This document shows, in pieces, positions 12,103 to 24,162 of a DNA stretch of 64,000 nucleotides. The stretch covers positions 62,001 through 126,000 of the forward strand of contig LATX02000247.1 in NCBI GenBank assembly GCA_001466705.2. The letters are read 5' to 3'. Position numbers and translations under genes: made by a program. Below the pieces are notes generated by a model, which had not been told where the DNA came from, searched no databases, and was given only the letters and a program-made list of their open reading frames with translations. The stretch comes from Moniliophthora roreri. Lineage: Eukaryota > Basidiomycota > Agaricomycetes > Agaricales > Marasmiaceae. How positions within the stretch are numbered: the first letter of the stretch is position 1; each line of letters opens with the position of its first letter.

Positions 12103-13905
12103 CTACAACTCCTCAATTACAGTAGAAATCCTCATTGCTGCTAATAAGTCCGTAGCCGCAGCCCTTCTCATCGGCCAAGAGAGACGAGAAGACTCTGAGA
12201 ACCGCGATACATACTCCTTCATATATGGAAATGTATGAAGATGGTCAAGAAGTGTCTCCAGTGCTGGATAAGTCCTCGATGCAAGCACTTCTGGCATCCA
12301 GACTAAATCGGTGCCAACTGGAATCCAAACTTCGCGCAGAATTCGTTTCTATGATACCCCATCTATATTCAAAAGAGAATATTTGAGTGCGATAAGTAAC
12401 AGAGGACAAAACACCCCACTCCCATGGAATTTGACAGGTTTGAAGAGATGGACATTTATTGCCGTATGATACGATCAAAGCATATTGTTGATCCAAGTTC
12501 AAGATACGGTCGACTTGCCCGTAAAATGCGTTCCATTTGAATGTTGTCAGCTTTGGCATCCTGGAGAGATAATCCCCAACCAGAGACAGCGTCTCCTGCT
12601 CATAGGTTGAGTCAAGATCGTACATTATGGAGAGGACTCACGTTATTCCAAACAATCTCTTCATCCGCCCTGACTCTCGGGCGAACGAAGCCCGTCACGT
12701 CCAGTTCCACCAAGTTTGGAATGCTACACGAAACACTTTCAATCAGGTCAAGGTTGAGACCACCCCGATAAGCCACAATCAATCGCTTCAAATGAGTCCG
12801 TCCTTCTTGGCATTTCTGGTTGTTTTTGTTGTATCCGCGAACTGCGTCAACGATAACGTCTGAGGAAACGTTGATGTGGAAAGAACTTCCAAACACAACC
12901 TTCACGGCTCGGAGAAGCGGCATGCGTACATTGGAAAGGAGCGTCAACGCCATAGATTCCGCGATGGTAATACTCTGCAGCTGAGGGAATACCAAGGTCT
13001 TGACAGAATCCGAGTTGACCTGTAAGGCGGTAGAACGTGCATATGTCGGAAGAAGCGAGAGCTCTTCTAACTGCGCTTGATGGTGTGTCAAGAAGGGAAT
13101 GATGTATTGATATTCGGAGCTTGGCATAGCCAGGTGAACGCGCCGAAGCAAAGGAAATAATGCTGCGAAAAAAAGCAGCTGGGATGTGGATTTTGTACAG
13201 TCCATGCATTCAAAACACAACCCTTTCAGATTGCTCAACTTGCAGAGAACGTCTGAAAGCAGCCGGAAAAATGAACGAAGATAAGGCTCAAACATCCTCT
13301 GCCTGATAGTGTATCGTGTGAGCATCCCATAAGATGAAATAGATGTCACGATCCGGGCTCTATTTCACCATAGTCACACATCCGAAGTACGCAAGTCTCA
13401 TATCTCTTACTTCCTTTATCCGCATTATCCACACTCACCATACTCTGTACTCGTTTCACTTATTTGATATCTTAACCACAGTACTAGTATTTAAGAGTCT
13501 TGTAATTACCTAGTTCCTTAGTCAAATCAACTCTAATCTTTCCCTCTCTAATATTCTCCTCGAAAGCTCTTGCTTCTTCAGTGCCTCAAACCCTCGTTCC
13601 TCGTCCTTAGTAGAGGTTCAGACCCTTTCCGTCCCGCGGACCGGTCTGCCCCTCACAATAGATAGATTAATGTACCTTATAAATGTAAGATGCTTGACGG
13701 AGCTGGCAGCGAAAGGATTTGCCTTCAGGGTTTTGAGGCAGAGAACGGCCTTTGTCGGCATATCGAGCACGAGCTTTCGGTATATAGAAGAGACAGCAAC
13801 CCTATGGAGCAGTTTTGAGACCTGGTATGCGCTGCACCATGTTCGGGAGTCATTTGCGATCTTGAGAATATTATCCCAAATCTCGAAAGGCGCTTCTGCT
13901 GCCAT
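12103..13905 (-). CDS. F-box protein (spliced model)
   Basis: Exon 1 (from 13905) encodes M-A-A-E-A-P-F-E-I-W-D-N-I-L-K-I-A, the F-box start, followed by an R-K-L-V-L-D-M domain-boundary motif. After a long gap of about 270-300 nt (one long intron, or a missing small exon), a 200-codon exon runs from about 13350 to 12647 with leucine-rich helices. It is joined by a 46-nt intron (gtgagt...gagcag, just upstream of 12601) to E-T-L-S-L-V-G-D-Y-L-S-R-M-P-K-L-T-T. One more intron is needed near 12350-12420 to reach L-R-E-V-W-I-P-V-G-T-D-L-V-W and A-L-E-T-L-L-D-H-L-H, which is the usual tail of this F-box class. Without that splice the frame stops at 12245. Predicted role: substrate adaptor of an SCF ubiquitin ligase. 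The start is secure; the large first intron and the last donor (gttttg) are the weak points. Confidence 0.65.
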
Positions 13906-14359
13906 GATGGTGGTGGTGGTCGGAAGAAGAGCAATTAAACATTATACCGGAGACATCTAAAAAGGTTTAAATTATAGCTTCGAAGAAGCTGGACGTCACG
14001 TCACGTCACGTCTTCTCTGTCACCTCCTTGTTTTTTTCCGGAGGCACTGCCTAGCAAAGTTGAAGCTCCTGCAGTCGCAATTCGATGACGCGGTCGAAGC
14101 CACTCATGGTTGCAGCATCGAAGGACAACCTTGAATATGATGGGGAAAGGCATTTTCGGCAATCGCACCACACCGGTACCGAAAATTGTTGGCGGATTGC
14201 AATTATCTTATCTCTTCTCAGTCATCACGACACTTTCTCCTTGGGCAGCCCTTTATTGCGAGGTCGTATCTACTATGGCAACTAATACACAAATTCTTCA
14301 AGACAGTACACAAATGTTCGCGGTCAAAAAACATGATACATCAACAGGGTAAAGACAGG

Positions 14360-16404
14360 CTAGATTCTACGATTGCAATTTGGGCATGCCATAGCAAGTA
14401 AGAGGCCATTCCGCTTGCTCGTAAGCATGAACGCCATAAAATCTCTGCCAAGCTTTGCGCATGAATTCCTGTCCCCACCCTGACTCAGCTCTTTACCTAG
14501 AGCCAAGGCCCACAGCCTAGGCCGATCCTCAGGCGCGCTACTCCAAGCTCGTATCATCCGCATCAATCTCCCATTTCCAACTAGGCCCCATTCAGGTGGA
14601 CACCGTGCCAGTCCGCGAATGATTGGATACTGGGCTACAACATCGACGTTGTGGATATCATGGCCAGTTTGTTTCATCCCTGTAGAGCTCGAGTGTTGCT
14701 CAAGACATCCTTCGTGGAACCAGCATTTGCATCTGTCACAGAAGCGTTGGACTGTTTCAACGGGATCGTAAACTAGATTGCACTGAGGGCATTGGGGGCA
14801 CATCTAAACGACGGGAGCAATGGTTATAAGCATTCTGTGCATACACCTTACGAGTAGAATGTCTCACCTGTTCTGGGTAGTCTGTTGGATGAATCGTTGT
14901 AGTGAATCCCGAGAACGAAATGGTGAAACGATTGAACGGGGCTGAATTACGGAATGGCTGCTGATCGCAGTGACTGTCTCGAAAGATTTCGATATGGGCA
15001 CGCTCTGCTCATGTGCATAGGTTAGTTCGGGATGATAATAAGATAACAAGCATGCAAACGCACCCAATACATCGTTTGCAGGGATGACAAAGTTGTGGTT
15101 GGTGAGCACGAGTTCAGTTTTTCCAAGACTTTGCAGGATCTCCAGGCTGTATGTGTAGAGCGACCATCAGTAATTTCATTTTAGGTTCTAGATGATTCGA
15201 CTCACGTATCATAATTCACTTCACTTCCTCCATCTTCCAAGAGCCGAAGTACAGCTTCCCTAGGGTACATGCCGTATACTGAGAGATGGACTCGTTGACT
15301 GCGAGGCGTTCGGTCCTTTCCGATGGCGTGGATTTTAACTACCTCAGCGTCAGAGCTGCTAGACTCGTCAATGTTGATGCTAAAGGGAGAGGGGTAAGTA
15401 TAAATGTAAATAAAGGGTAAAAGGAATTGACATACTAATCACCGACAGAATACGTGACACCATCAATTACAGTGCTCTTCAAAGGAATATACGTCTTCAA
15501 GAAGATTCTTTCATCTGTGCTGGAACCAGGGAAAGCAGTGGAGATCTTTTTGTGAGGCGATGCAACAATAGTGGGGCTTGGGCTAGGCGGGGTAGTGGGA
15601 TTCCTCGCGTTCGTACCGTCGACCCGGTAAGCGGAAGCTCCGAAGCGAAATACTTGCGTAGTAGGCGTGAAGGGCAGTATGTTCTCCCTCTCTTCGACAT
15701 CCTTGTGCATCTCCAACTGCTTGGCGATTCTCGGCCTCGGCTGCGACAACGCATTGATTCCGTTCTGTAACTGTTCACCGAGTTTCCTTCGCTCGCCATC
15801 TTTGATAGTTTGTACCTCATCGTCACGCGGTTCTGACATAGTAGCGAGTGTTGCAGAGTCACGACGAGGCAAGTTCAGCTTCAAGGGGAGCGGCGTTAAG
15901 CGTGTTCACGTGAGAAGGTGATCGGTACCATACCTGATTGCGTGGAGGCGCCATAATATGTGAGAAGGTTTGGAGTGGAGAAGGCGGTGAAAGAGACTGT
16001 TGGTGGATGAGTTGTGCGATCATTGAGTACTAAGGTGCGTCGTACCTCTATTCGAGATTGGTCCACAAAAGGCCTGGCTGAAGTCAACGGTGATAAATTG
16101 GACGCAACCTGTTCGTGTACAATCAGGACTCGGAGCATCTGTGAGTAGTTTCCTTTGCTAACCGGCTTTCTGAGTCCTTTTGGATCGTGGTATCTTGTGG
16201 TGGACGCGTTTGATGCCATACGAGAAGGCTGGAATCCATCAATATATCAGTCGGTGACCAGTACGCCAAGCACGCTGCACTCACCGTGTTCTGACTGATA
16301 CACGTTCTAAGTCTCTTGTGTGGTGGGGGCGACGACTCGGACCTTGAATGGGACGAAGGGGTCGACTCTACAGAGGGCAATCTGGCGGGTTTGAATCGAG
16401 CCAT
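14360..16404 (-). CDS. BAH-domain protein with C-terminal PHD-type finger
   Basis: A multi-exon minus-strand gene. Exon 1 starts M-A-R-F-K-P-A-R-L-P-S and is joined through a 56-nt intron (16229-16284) to P-S-R-M-A-S-N-A. The middle exon (15435-15884) is polar and ends with V-I-D-G-V-T-Y-S-V-G-D, the typical opening of a BAH domain. The next exons give V-H-L-S-V-Y-G-M-Y-P-R-E and E-L-V-L-T-N-H-N-F-V-I-P, the BAH core. The last exon (14803-14360) has C-P-Q-C, C-D-R-C, W-F-H-E-G-C and, about 100 residues later, A-C-P-N-C: a C4HC3 PHD pattern with a long insert before the last pair. BAH-PHD proteins bind nucleosomes or modified histone tails in the nucleus. It is divergent from the gene starting at 16706. 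Exon boundaries in 14860-15440 are not all fixed. Confidence 0.7.
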
Positions 16405-16705
16405 GTTGATTGTACTAGACGAGAAGTTTAACCGTGAGAAATCAAACCAAAGCCTCTTTTATATCCTTGTACGTACAGTTAAATGACATCTGGATATAGA
16501 AATCCCATATGCACTCTGCAGAAGCAAGAATCGCATTTTTGCTCGTGGTGGGTAGCAGAAAAGACAACGTGGGAACTTCTGATCATTCAATGCCGGATAC
16601 CTGCATCTTGCTTCCGGCCACCAGCCGGCGAATTTACGCCGGAGTTGGGAGTTTGAGGAGTTTGATGCTCCGACTGTAAGTTCAGCACGATAATCTTAGC
16701 AACGC
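16405..16705. promoter_or_regulatory. divergent promoter interval
   Basis: 301 bp separate the start of the minus-strand BAH-PHD gene (16404) from the start of the plus-strand nuclease-kinase gene (16706). With no room for another gene, the interval must hold both core promoters. I see no unambiguous TATA box; a C/G-rich inverted stretch (cttccggccaccagccgg) lies near 16611-16628. Confidence 0.4.
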
Positions 16706-19700
16706 ATGACGTCACCTCGTTGGTTGTCGTCTTCTTCGACTATGCAATCGAGCATCCATCTTGCACTGAGGGACCAGCCAAGAGGTGCCTTCAGTCCTCA
16801 CCATGAGGCTCTTCGTCAATCCAACACTGCTTCTTCCACCGCTCCTCTCATCACTCCTCCCACCACTCCTCCACCAATTGTCCATTTACAACCGAAAAGA
16901 TTGGCATCCCAACTTGAAGACTTGAAGAATGAGGGTCAACTAAAGAAGAGGAAGAAGGAGCTGGAGCAGGAGTTGGAGACAAAGGTGAGGCAGGTGGAGG
17001 AAGCGGAGGACGGGACGATGAAGAAAAGGAAGACAAAATGGAAGAAGAGAGGCAAGGGACCGACGTCCTCTATATGCATTTGGATGTCGATTCCACCAGG
17101 AAACGAAGGCTCAATGAAGTTGGTGGCGTCCCGGGGCAACGTTCATTCTTTCTTAGTCCGAAACGTACCCCAATCTATCAAAGCGGTGATGAATGCTGCT
17201 GCACAGTCTATCCGAAGCAAATGGGGTCTACGATATAAGGCCGACGATCTGAAAGAGATGTGTACTCTCTGGAAGGTATGTGATACTCATTCACCATTCA
17301 GTACTACAGTTAAATATGCGCCGTAGCTGAATGAACCCCTCCGGAAGAGCGAGAACTTGGCGGATGACTTGATGGCCCAGCCAGTGTCCGAAATTGCCAC
17401 CCCGGTCTTGCAAAACATGGATATCCCCTATTCATGGGATCCTGAATGCTATCATAGTCACATCAAGTACATTGTCACCATTCCTCATATTGATATGCCT
17501 GTCATCAAACCCCCTCGTTCAGGCAGTTTGGAATGGGCAGACGAGGACCGAATTTTACGGTTGTACCAAGGTTCGTACATTATACCTAATCTTTTGACGG
17601 ATCGCTAATTCTTTACATTTAGATTTTCGCGACGCTATGGGAATTGTTCTCAAGCTCGACCAGCAGGGGTCATTTGTTCTTGACATCACGGAGCCTTTTC
17701 GGGGCGTTGTCAACAGCATGACTGTCGCAGGATTCAAGACCGAGCTCATCAAACCAGCTACTGGTTCTCAGGCCATCACTAAGCGCAGAATCAGAGTCGA
17801 GGAAAAGAAAGGGGTTGACGCACGGGCGACAATGGAGAAGTTAGGTTTTCCCAGTCCCTCCGAGCAGTTGCTTCACTCGCCACCAGTAGGCGCATCACCT
17901 TCGCCCACTTTCTTGGTCTCAGACTCAAACTCAGAGACTTCGATAGGCGCAGCCTCAGAGACGTCTACCAGTCCAGACTCGGAAACATTCTCTCCAGAAG
18001 CTCTGAATGGCACAGCCTCAGAGACATTCCCGCGCTCGTACGCAGGAACCGAATCCCAGTCAATGTCCTCGGACACAAGTTCCCAATTTGGCGTTATTGA
18101 CAAAACCTTGACAAAACGCGAACGCAATGCTTGGCAACCCTCCACAACTTCCCCGCCAGCAGTCCAAACTATCGTGCAGAATTCGTATAGGCATGTGCTT
18201 AATGGACGTCACATTCACAACGGCGGTGATCGTCAGGCACCATTCATTGGGCTTTACGCTGATATTTTTGTGGATTACGAGCAGACCAGGAAGGATTACA
18301 GAAACAAGAATTGGAAATTTGATTGGAAGTTCATTCGAGATGTGTACATGCTCGTCTCGCACCTGATGACCATCGAGGCTAGTGGCGGTAATCCTGAAAC
18401 CCAGCGCCTGGAGAACATCCGTAAATCACTTTCAGAGATCCTAAATATCCCTCTGGCAACCATCGAGCTCGAAAGTGGATCCAAGCCGGATTTCATATAC
18501 CTCATCCTGAGAGTTGGTTGCACCAGTATCGTCGTTGAAGTCAAGGCGGAGATAGCAAGCTACTGTGACCCCTTTGTCCAGAGCGCAAACTCCTACGTCG
18601 CCTCCTGTCAAAGTCACTGGGTGGGTGGCTCTTTTCTTACTGAATTCCCTTCACGACTCATCAATATCTTCAGGAGCAATTATCTGTTGCATCTACATGT
18701 GCTCCTTCCTTCATCATTGGGCTCGCTGGCCCTTATATTAGCATTGGAGCGGCAGTATTGACCAGTCGAGTGATTGTCCAGCAGCTCAATGGCAGTGGCT
18801 TCCAATTCAGTACCTATGCAGCCTACCCCACCGACGACGACCGCCTCCATAGTCTCTGTTGTGCCTTCATGGCATTGAGGGAGTGCCTGGCGAAACTCAA
18901 TGCATTCTATAACTGCCTTTCCGTTGAGAGGGCAGTCAAATGTGATCCACGATTGATTCGTGTTAAGGACCTCTTTGCCGATGCACACCAACGCTTTTTC
19001 CCGTGGCCCAAATCATTCATCTACACCACTCATAACAATCAGCGTCTTCGTGTCCATTTCCGTTACTTATGCCCCCTTACCACTGCCGGCTCCTGCCTCA
19101 CGTTCAAGGTTATGCTAGTACCACCACCGTCTCCACAGAACGATCCGCACCCAAGCCGAGATCAGTCATTCAGGGCCATTCCGAATGCTTCCTGGGAGGA
19201 TATCATTACCGGCACATTACTCCACCAGGTTTGTGACGAAACACCTCTTGTCATCAAATTTGTCAAGGTGTATGGCAAAGAGGCACACGACTATATGACC
19301 TCCAAATCCCTCGCACCTAGGTTACACTCTTATGATGTCTTCGAGATGACGAGTGGTTACGGGGGGCTGAAGATGGTCGTCATGGATTTCGTGGATGGCA
19401 TGAACTTGCATGGGCGCGAGATTCCAGAGGAATACAAGGAGGAATTGCAGCTAACTTTCATGTGTATGCATGAGGCAGGGTTCGTGCATGGCGATATACG
19501 TCCCGAGAACATCATGGTCACGTGTGACCATCGTGTTATGATCATTGACTTCAATACTGCCGCTCGCTATGCCCGGTTCCCTTTGGTGACGACAAAACGC
19601 GTAAAGAAGGAGAGTCAGAGCCATAGTCTTGAAGCCAACCCTGTTTCCGAAGGCACGCTCACTGGTGAGGTAGTCACAGACGAAGACGGAGAGGATTACG

Positions 19701-19810
19701 AGGAAATCGGTCAAGTCACCACCCTGGATGAGGAATTACACCCCCTCTGTTTCCCCCAACTTACAACTCGAAATTCCTTGAGATCGCCAGGGCTGATGAC
19801 ACCGGCGTGA
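16706..19810 (+). CDS. large protein fusing a PD-(D/E)XK nuclease-like domain to a protein-kinase-like domain
   Basis: Four exons (16706-17275, 17327-17570, 17623-18620, 18674-19810) join in frame through introns of 51, 52 and 53 nt to give 982 residues. Residues 70-110 are Lys/Glu-rich, likely coiled-coil or nuclear-targeting. Residues 375-420 are Ser/Glu/Thr-rich and disordered. Residues 470-635 contain K-P-D561-F-I-Y followed by V-V-E577-V-K579-A-E, the D...(D/E)xK pattern of the restriction-endonuclease fold. The C-terminal part has V-I-K-F near 799 (possible beta-3 lysine), V-M-D-F-V-D-G hinge-like, F-V-H-G-D878-I-R-P-E-N883 (catalytic-loop type) and I-I-D896-F-N in place of DFG. Fusion of such a nuclease fold with a kinase is known from Crinkler/RHS-type effector proteins. 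I infer that relationship; I did not recognise the N-terminal header. Host defence, transposon-related or effector roles are all possible. Confidence 0.7.
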
Positions 19811-20453
19811 TTAACACCGACACAGATCGTAACATGTTGGAATTCATGCTGCAGTGATACCTTTGTCCTTGTATGTATGCAGTGCTCCATTTACATTCGT
19901 TACGTCCACTTCACAACTCGTTTCTATATATAACGCGACTCTCCTTTCATATCGTTCCTTTCATGTTCGTTCCGTTTCTGACTCATTGACTATGCAGGAA
20001 TACCAGGTCGGCTGATTAGTCTTTAGTAGATATTCACTGGAATCCTGTCAGTAGATATAATCCCAGTGTATTTCGTCAAGCAACCTGGTAATCCCAAATA
20101 ATCGGAGTAATCGTTGGATTAATACTAACCGCCCGAGAAGTGCATCAGACGCGCGCGTGCGGACCAATGGCCATTGGGCGTCCGCCATTGGAGTAGATAC
20201 AGGACAACCGAAGCGTTTGCAGAAACACCCCGAAGATGATGTTGCCTAGTAAGTACCGCCAAGTCTTTGCCAACAAACAGGTTGTCTGCGTCGAGTATGG
20301 CAAAGTCAAACAAAGCGACGAAAGAGATATTCTCAGGGTAAGTGTTGAATCGATCCACTTTATTGACATTCGCCGTCCAGCCTGTTCAACTCGGTATAGC
20401 CCTTACGCTTACTGAGAAACTTCAAGCAACTTCAAGACTTTGTTCGGGGTCTC

Positions 20454-21568
20454 TTGTCAAAATATACCACTGAAACCACTCCGAGGAGTCCAGTAGTATC
20501 TCGGGATCGTGAACGAGCGCGAGACTTCCACATTTTCTCCATTGCTTTCTGTTCCTTGGCAAAATGGAATGTGCGATCTGGTTTGGACAATTTACCGACA
20601 TTACAGCAGGTTGAAGCATGGATGAGAGAGAAAAGGAGCCAAGTTGGTGAGAGAAAGAGGAAGAAATCAGACGTACGGGAAAACATCGAGTTCGCTTAGG
20701 TGTCTGATGCACTTGTGGAACGAGTGGACCGGGCGTTTGAGATTTTGGCTATGGTGGCAATCAGTAAAAAGTAAGTTGAATGAATGCCCTCGTTGACATC
20801 TCATTCCGATTCGCACTTATATTAGACATAACAAGCCGTTTCTCTCGACATCTGGCATTTCGGCCGAGGTTTCGCCGACTGAAACGGTTGGCTGTATCAT
20901 GCTGACTTACATGACGGCTCACCATGGTCGCATCCTCTACGAAGGGAATGCACGACCTTATTACTCCCAAAGACCTCGAACGCATTTCTCACCTCATCAC
21001 TATCATGCACACTCAGATACGAGAATTACACACTGACATTTGTATGAATGCCATCGTCGGGAGAACTATGTTCGACTTCATTCTCAAGGCTGGTAGAAAT
21101 CCGTTCACCGAAGGCTTAACACCTGACACTGATCCGGAGTATGAAGAGGAGGAAGAAACGAGGCCTGCCGAAAAGCCAAAGAAGAACAAGAGGAGTCGAC
21201 TTGCAGGGTGTAGCTCTCGCTTCAGCGTGCTGCGGAAGGCGAGACAGTCGGCCTCGAGAGGACGTTCACATGCTAGAGTCAGCACTGCTACTCTGAATCT
21301 AACAATCTCTTCTGATGAGAGGTCCAAGTCGCCACTTCCGCCAAGAAAAAAGCTATCTTCATCAAATACTCAGCACCTACCTTCACCTGAAATCGAGAGA
21401 GAGGAGGAAGCTCTGTCTTTGGCGCCAACTTTACCTATAATAGGGCAAATGGATATCATCCAGCAGACTCAGTCAGCTCATTTCACCGTTCTAACCCTCC
21501 AATTTTTTTCCTGCAATTCCTGCAAGGGAATCCCCACGATACAACTTCACTATCTGGCCCATAAATGA
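20454..21568 (+). CDS. hypothetical protein, weak multi-exon model
   Basis: The best-supported part is a 214-codon frame at 20924-21568, with a helical N-terminus (R-I-S-H-L-I-T-I-M-H-T-Q-I-R-E-L-H), an acidic run of Glu after D-P-E-Y, basic K-K-N-K-R-S-R and Ser/Arg-rich low complexity. Upstream frames (20454-20699 and a continuation around 20700-20770 with A-L-V-E-R-V-D-R-A-F-E-I-L-A) could be earlier exons separated by introns with gtgaga/cttag and gtaagt signals. I do not recognise a family. The composition suggests a nuclear or disordered protein. It could also be a gene fragment. Confidence 0.3.
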
Positions 21569-21569
21569 G

Positions 21570-22475
21570 GAGTGTTGATGGTGGCGGTGCGCCGTTGCAT
21601 GTAGATGCGAGTAATGTTTAGAAGTGTAGGAAGGTCACAGTCGAAGCGAACTGATTTGGGTGTTACCGTGTGGTTCTGGCTGGAGGCAGGTGAGGAGGAC
21701 CGGGTGTGAGGCTTCAAGAACGGGGTGGAGGCGAGCATAGGCAGCGTAGATTGTAAGAGTAACAAGTAAAGACTCTAAGCTGCACCACTAGACCATTGGG
21801 ATAAGTGTCCCGGAGAGTGATGTGAGCTCGTATACTGACTAAAAGTAAAAGCGCTTTGTTGCCACATTGGCCGTCGATACCTAACACTCCATATGAGAGA
21901 TTGCTATCTTCGTTGTAGCTGACATGAATTGTACCATTGGGTTTTCTCGTTGCAGAACTTGGATCCAGAAACAAGATCATGAAGGTAACGGAGAAAGCGG
22001 GAAAGAGGCCAACTCGGGCCGTGATTCGGTGTTTTAGGAGATCCTTCCCACGCTTTCCAAACCCTCTCCGAATCCATCATCACGACCGGTGCTCAACATT
22101 TATTAGCCACGGTTCACATATTCACCATTGTTCCTCGCCTTGTCGTTTTCCGCCGGTTTGCGTGTTTCATCAAGTGAGAACCAGATGTTCAGTAAGATTT
22201 TTCGTTCCTGGATCCTCTGCCACTATTGATAAAAATTGATTAGAGCCGCATCATCGGGCCCAGGACTATATATAGAGGTGCCGCAGAATTTCGACTGAGC
22301 AGGACGGCCATGATATCTTCCCATTGAAAGGCTTCCTACACACTCCGAAATACGACATACCCATGACAGTGAATACCCCTCGCATTTATAGGATAGGCAT
22401 GTTTTTCTACTACCTTACTTGATGTGGAACACACGGGCGCTTGTAAGCAGATGGGCGCTTTCGAACGCACACTGT
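21570..22475. other. intergenic stretch; possible short minus-strand exon
   Basis: A minus-strand frame at 21714-21980 (88 codons) reads K-P-N-G-T-I-H-V-S-Y-N-E-D and G-V-L-G-I-D-G-Q-C-G-N, which looks protein-like and is followed by a plausible donor. No partner exon was found. A TATA-like tatatata lies near 22267. Nothing else is recognisable. Confidence 0.3.
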
Positions 22476-22917
22476 ATTGCTAAGCGCTGGGTCAGCGCTT
22501 AGTGACACACACTCTTACCACCACCATGGCAGCTGCGAGTCGACAAACGGTAAGTTTTTTCTTTCTATTTTGCTTTTTATTACTAAATACCCTACTCCAG
22601 ACTATTTAGGAGCTACAAGAAGGGCAGATGGAGTTGGAAGAAGGAGAGGGAGCGGCAGGGGAATAGGATACCAGGTGCGTGCCTGAAACTGACTCTTGTT
22701 TCGATCTACTGACCTTCTTCTTTTCTTTACAAGTTATCTGAGCCTCTATCTGTTGTTCTCAGCCTCTACGCAGCCCGCCAACATCACTGAAATGCTGGAA
22801 ACGCCGCCACTTCATGCAACGCCACTCCCACCAAAGCCAACTTCCCCTGCCCTAACCAACAGCCCAGAAACCACCAGGAAGCTCCCCTGGGGGCTTCTTG
22901 GGTCTCTGAACACGGCT

Positions 22918-22946
22918 ACGACGTTGCTGAAGACTCGCGACGTCGT
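22918..22946. other. hairpin H1, unit 1 (10-bp stem)
   Basis: ACGACGTTGC and GCGACGTCGT flank a 9-nt loop (tgaagactc). Nine Watson-Crick pairs plus one T-G wobble. The homologous hairpin in unit 2 is at 23705-23733. Confidence 0.7.
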
Positions 22947-23111
22947 CTTTTTACCGTGCTCGGCGGCTTTCTACCATCCTTTCCTCCTCATCCCCTCTCT
23001 TACCCATTCCGTATGCCATCCATGTCCTCCCTGCAGCCTCTGAGAGCTGATACAACGACGAATTCGTTGTTGCTGTCGTTCCAGTGGCTATAGAAGGCAC
23101 CCCGGATGCTA

Positions 23112-23142
23112 ACTTTGCAGCTGTAGGCACAAGCTGCAAAGT
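23112..23142. other. perfect 11-bp hairpin, unit 1
   Basis: ACTTTGCAGCT at 23112-23122 is exactly complementary to AGCTGCAAAGT at 23132-23142, with a 9-nt loop. The corresponding part of unit 2 does not keep this stem. Confidence 0.7.
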
Positions 23143-23226
23143 GGATACGGCAAGGGTGGATACGAGCACGATGGTGGCATCGTGCAGCTACGCCGACACC
23201 GCCATCGTGTTCGGCGACCTCGAGGA

Positions 23227-23248
23227 CCCCAGTATCACTATTCTGGGG
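23227..23248. other. 6-bp hairpin conserved between units
   Basis: CCCCAG and CTGGGG enclose a 10-nt loop. The same stem with a changed loop recurs at about 24293-24314, just before the GTGACGTTGCGTGACAC motif that opens the next unit, so it marks unit ends. Confidence 0.6.
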
Positions 23249-23704
23249 CTCTTGGGGGCTTTTGTTATTGTCGAGCGGGTGTGACGTTGCGTGACACCGC
23301 TCTTTTCTTTTTTACCACCACGACGGCGGCAGCGACACGAAAAGGTGAGCTTTTTTTCTCATGAATCTTATCTTTCCTAACTCATATATCTATTCTAGGC
23401 TATCTACAGGCTATAACGCGAGTGGAAGGAAGCAGAGAAGGAGGGAGAGCGGTTGAGGTACAGGGCACTAGGTGCGTGCTTGAAGCCTGTTCTACTGACC
23501 TTTTTCCTTTGTTACTAGGATCCCTGTACCTCTCTCCTTCGTCTCCAACGCCAGCGCCGTCATCCGCCGCCGCCGAAATACTCGAAAACCCGCCACCTCA
23601 CATAGCCGCCCTTCCACCAAAGTCAACCTCCCCAGTCTGAACCGAATACGCCAGAACCTCCAGGAAAACTCTCCTGGGGGTTTTCCTACCCGCTGAACAA
23701 GGAT

Positions 23705-23733
23705 ATGACGTCGCCGAAGACTCGCGACGTCAT
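23705..23733. other. hairpin H1, unit 2 (perfect 10-bp stem)
   Basis: ATGACGTCGC (23705-23714) pairs fully with GCGACGTCAT (23724-23733) across a 9-nt loop cgaagactc. Compared with unit 1, base pair 2 changed from C-G to T-A on both arms and base pair 8 changed from T-G wobble to C-G, so the stem is kept while its sequence drifts. Confidence 0.7.
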
Positions 23734-23806
23734 CTTTCTCTCGAACTCGACACCCTCACTATCCTCTCCTACCCCCGCCTCCAACTCCAACTAGCAGCGC
23801 CCGAAT

Positions 23807-23976
23807 ACGCCAGACTGTTCTTTCTGGCGTTTTTCGGATCGCTGAACTCATCTCTGGCGCCAGCGGAATCTGCTGGCGCCGTCTTCGAACTCGCCACGGC
23901 TGCTGCACTCACCTGCTCAACCCGTTTCCAGACCCTTTACCAGCTCCCAATCACGCCAGAAAGTCCTTACTGGCGT
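23807..23976. other. cluster of three hairpins in unit 2
   Basis: ACGCCAGA/TCTGGCGT (23807-23814 and 23823-23830, 8 bp), GGCGCCAGC/GCTGGCGCC (23856-23864 and 23872-23880, 9 bp) and ACGCCAG/CTGGCGT (23953-23959 and 23970-23976, 7 bp). The first and third share the same stem sequence. Another stem, AGGAAAAC/GTTTTCCT, lies just upstream at 23662-23669 and 23680-23687. Confidence 0.7.
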
Positions 23977-24106
23977 ATTATTGGCTACAGAACTCATTTA
24001 CAATGTCAGCAGACCCCACTGACTCCATCATTCGTTCATTCGTACCTCTCACACCCCCACCACCTCCCCATCCTACGCTTCCCCAGTGTGCTAAGGTCCT
24101 CCGTGT

Positions 24107-24162
24107 AGCCTCTGAGGACAAACGAGAACAACGAACTCGTTGTTCCCATAGTTCCAGAGGCT
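24107..24162. other. nested hairpin, unit 2
   Basis: An outer stem AGCCTCTG/CAGAGGCT (24107-24114 and 24155-24162) encloses an inner stem GAACAACGA/TCGTTGTTC (24126-24134 and 24137-24145) separated by only two bases. Unit 1 has the same nested arrangement around 23033-23090, with one mismatch in the outer stem and a wobble in the inner one. Confidence 0.65.
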
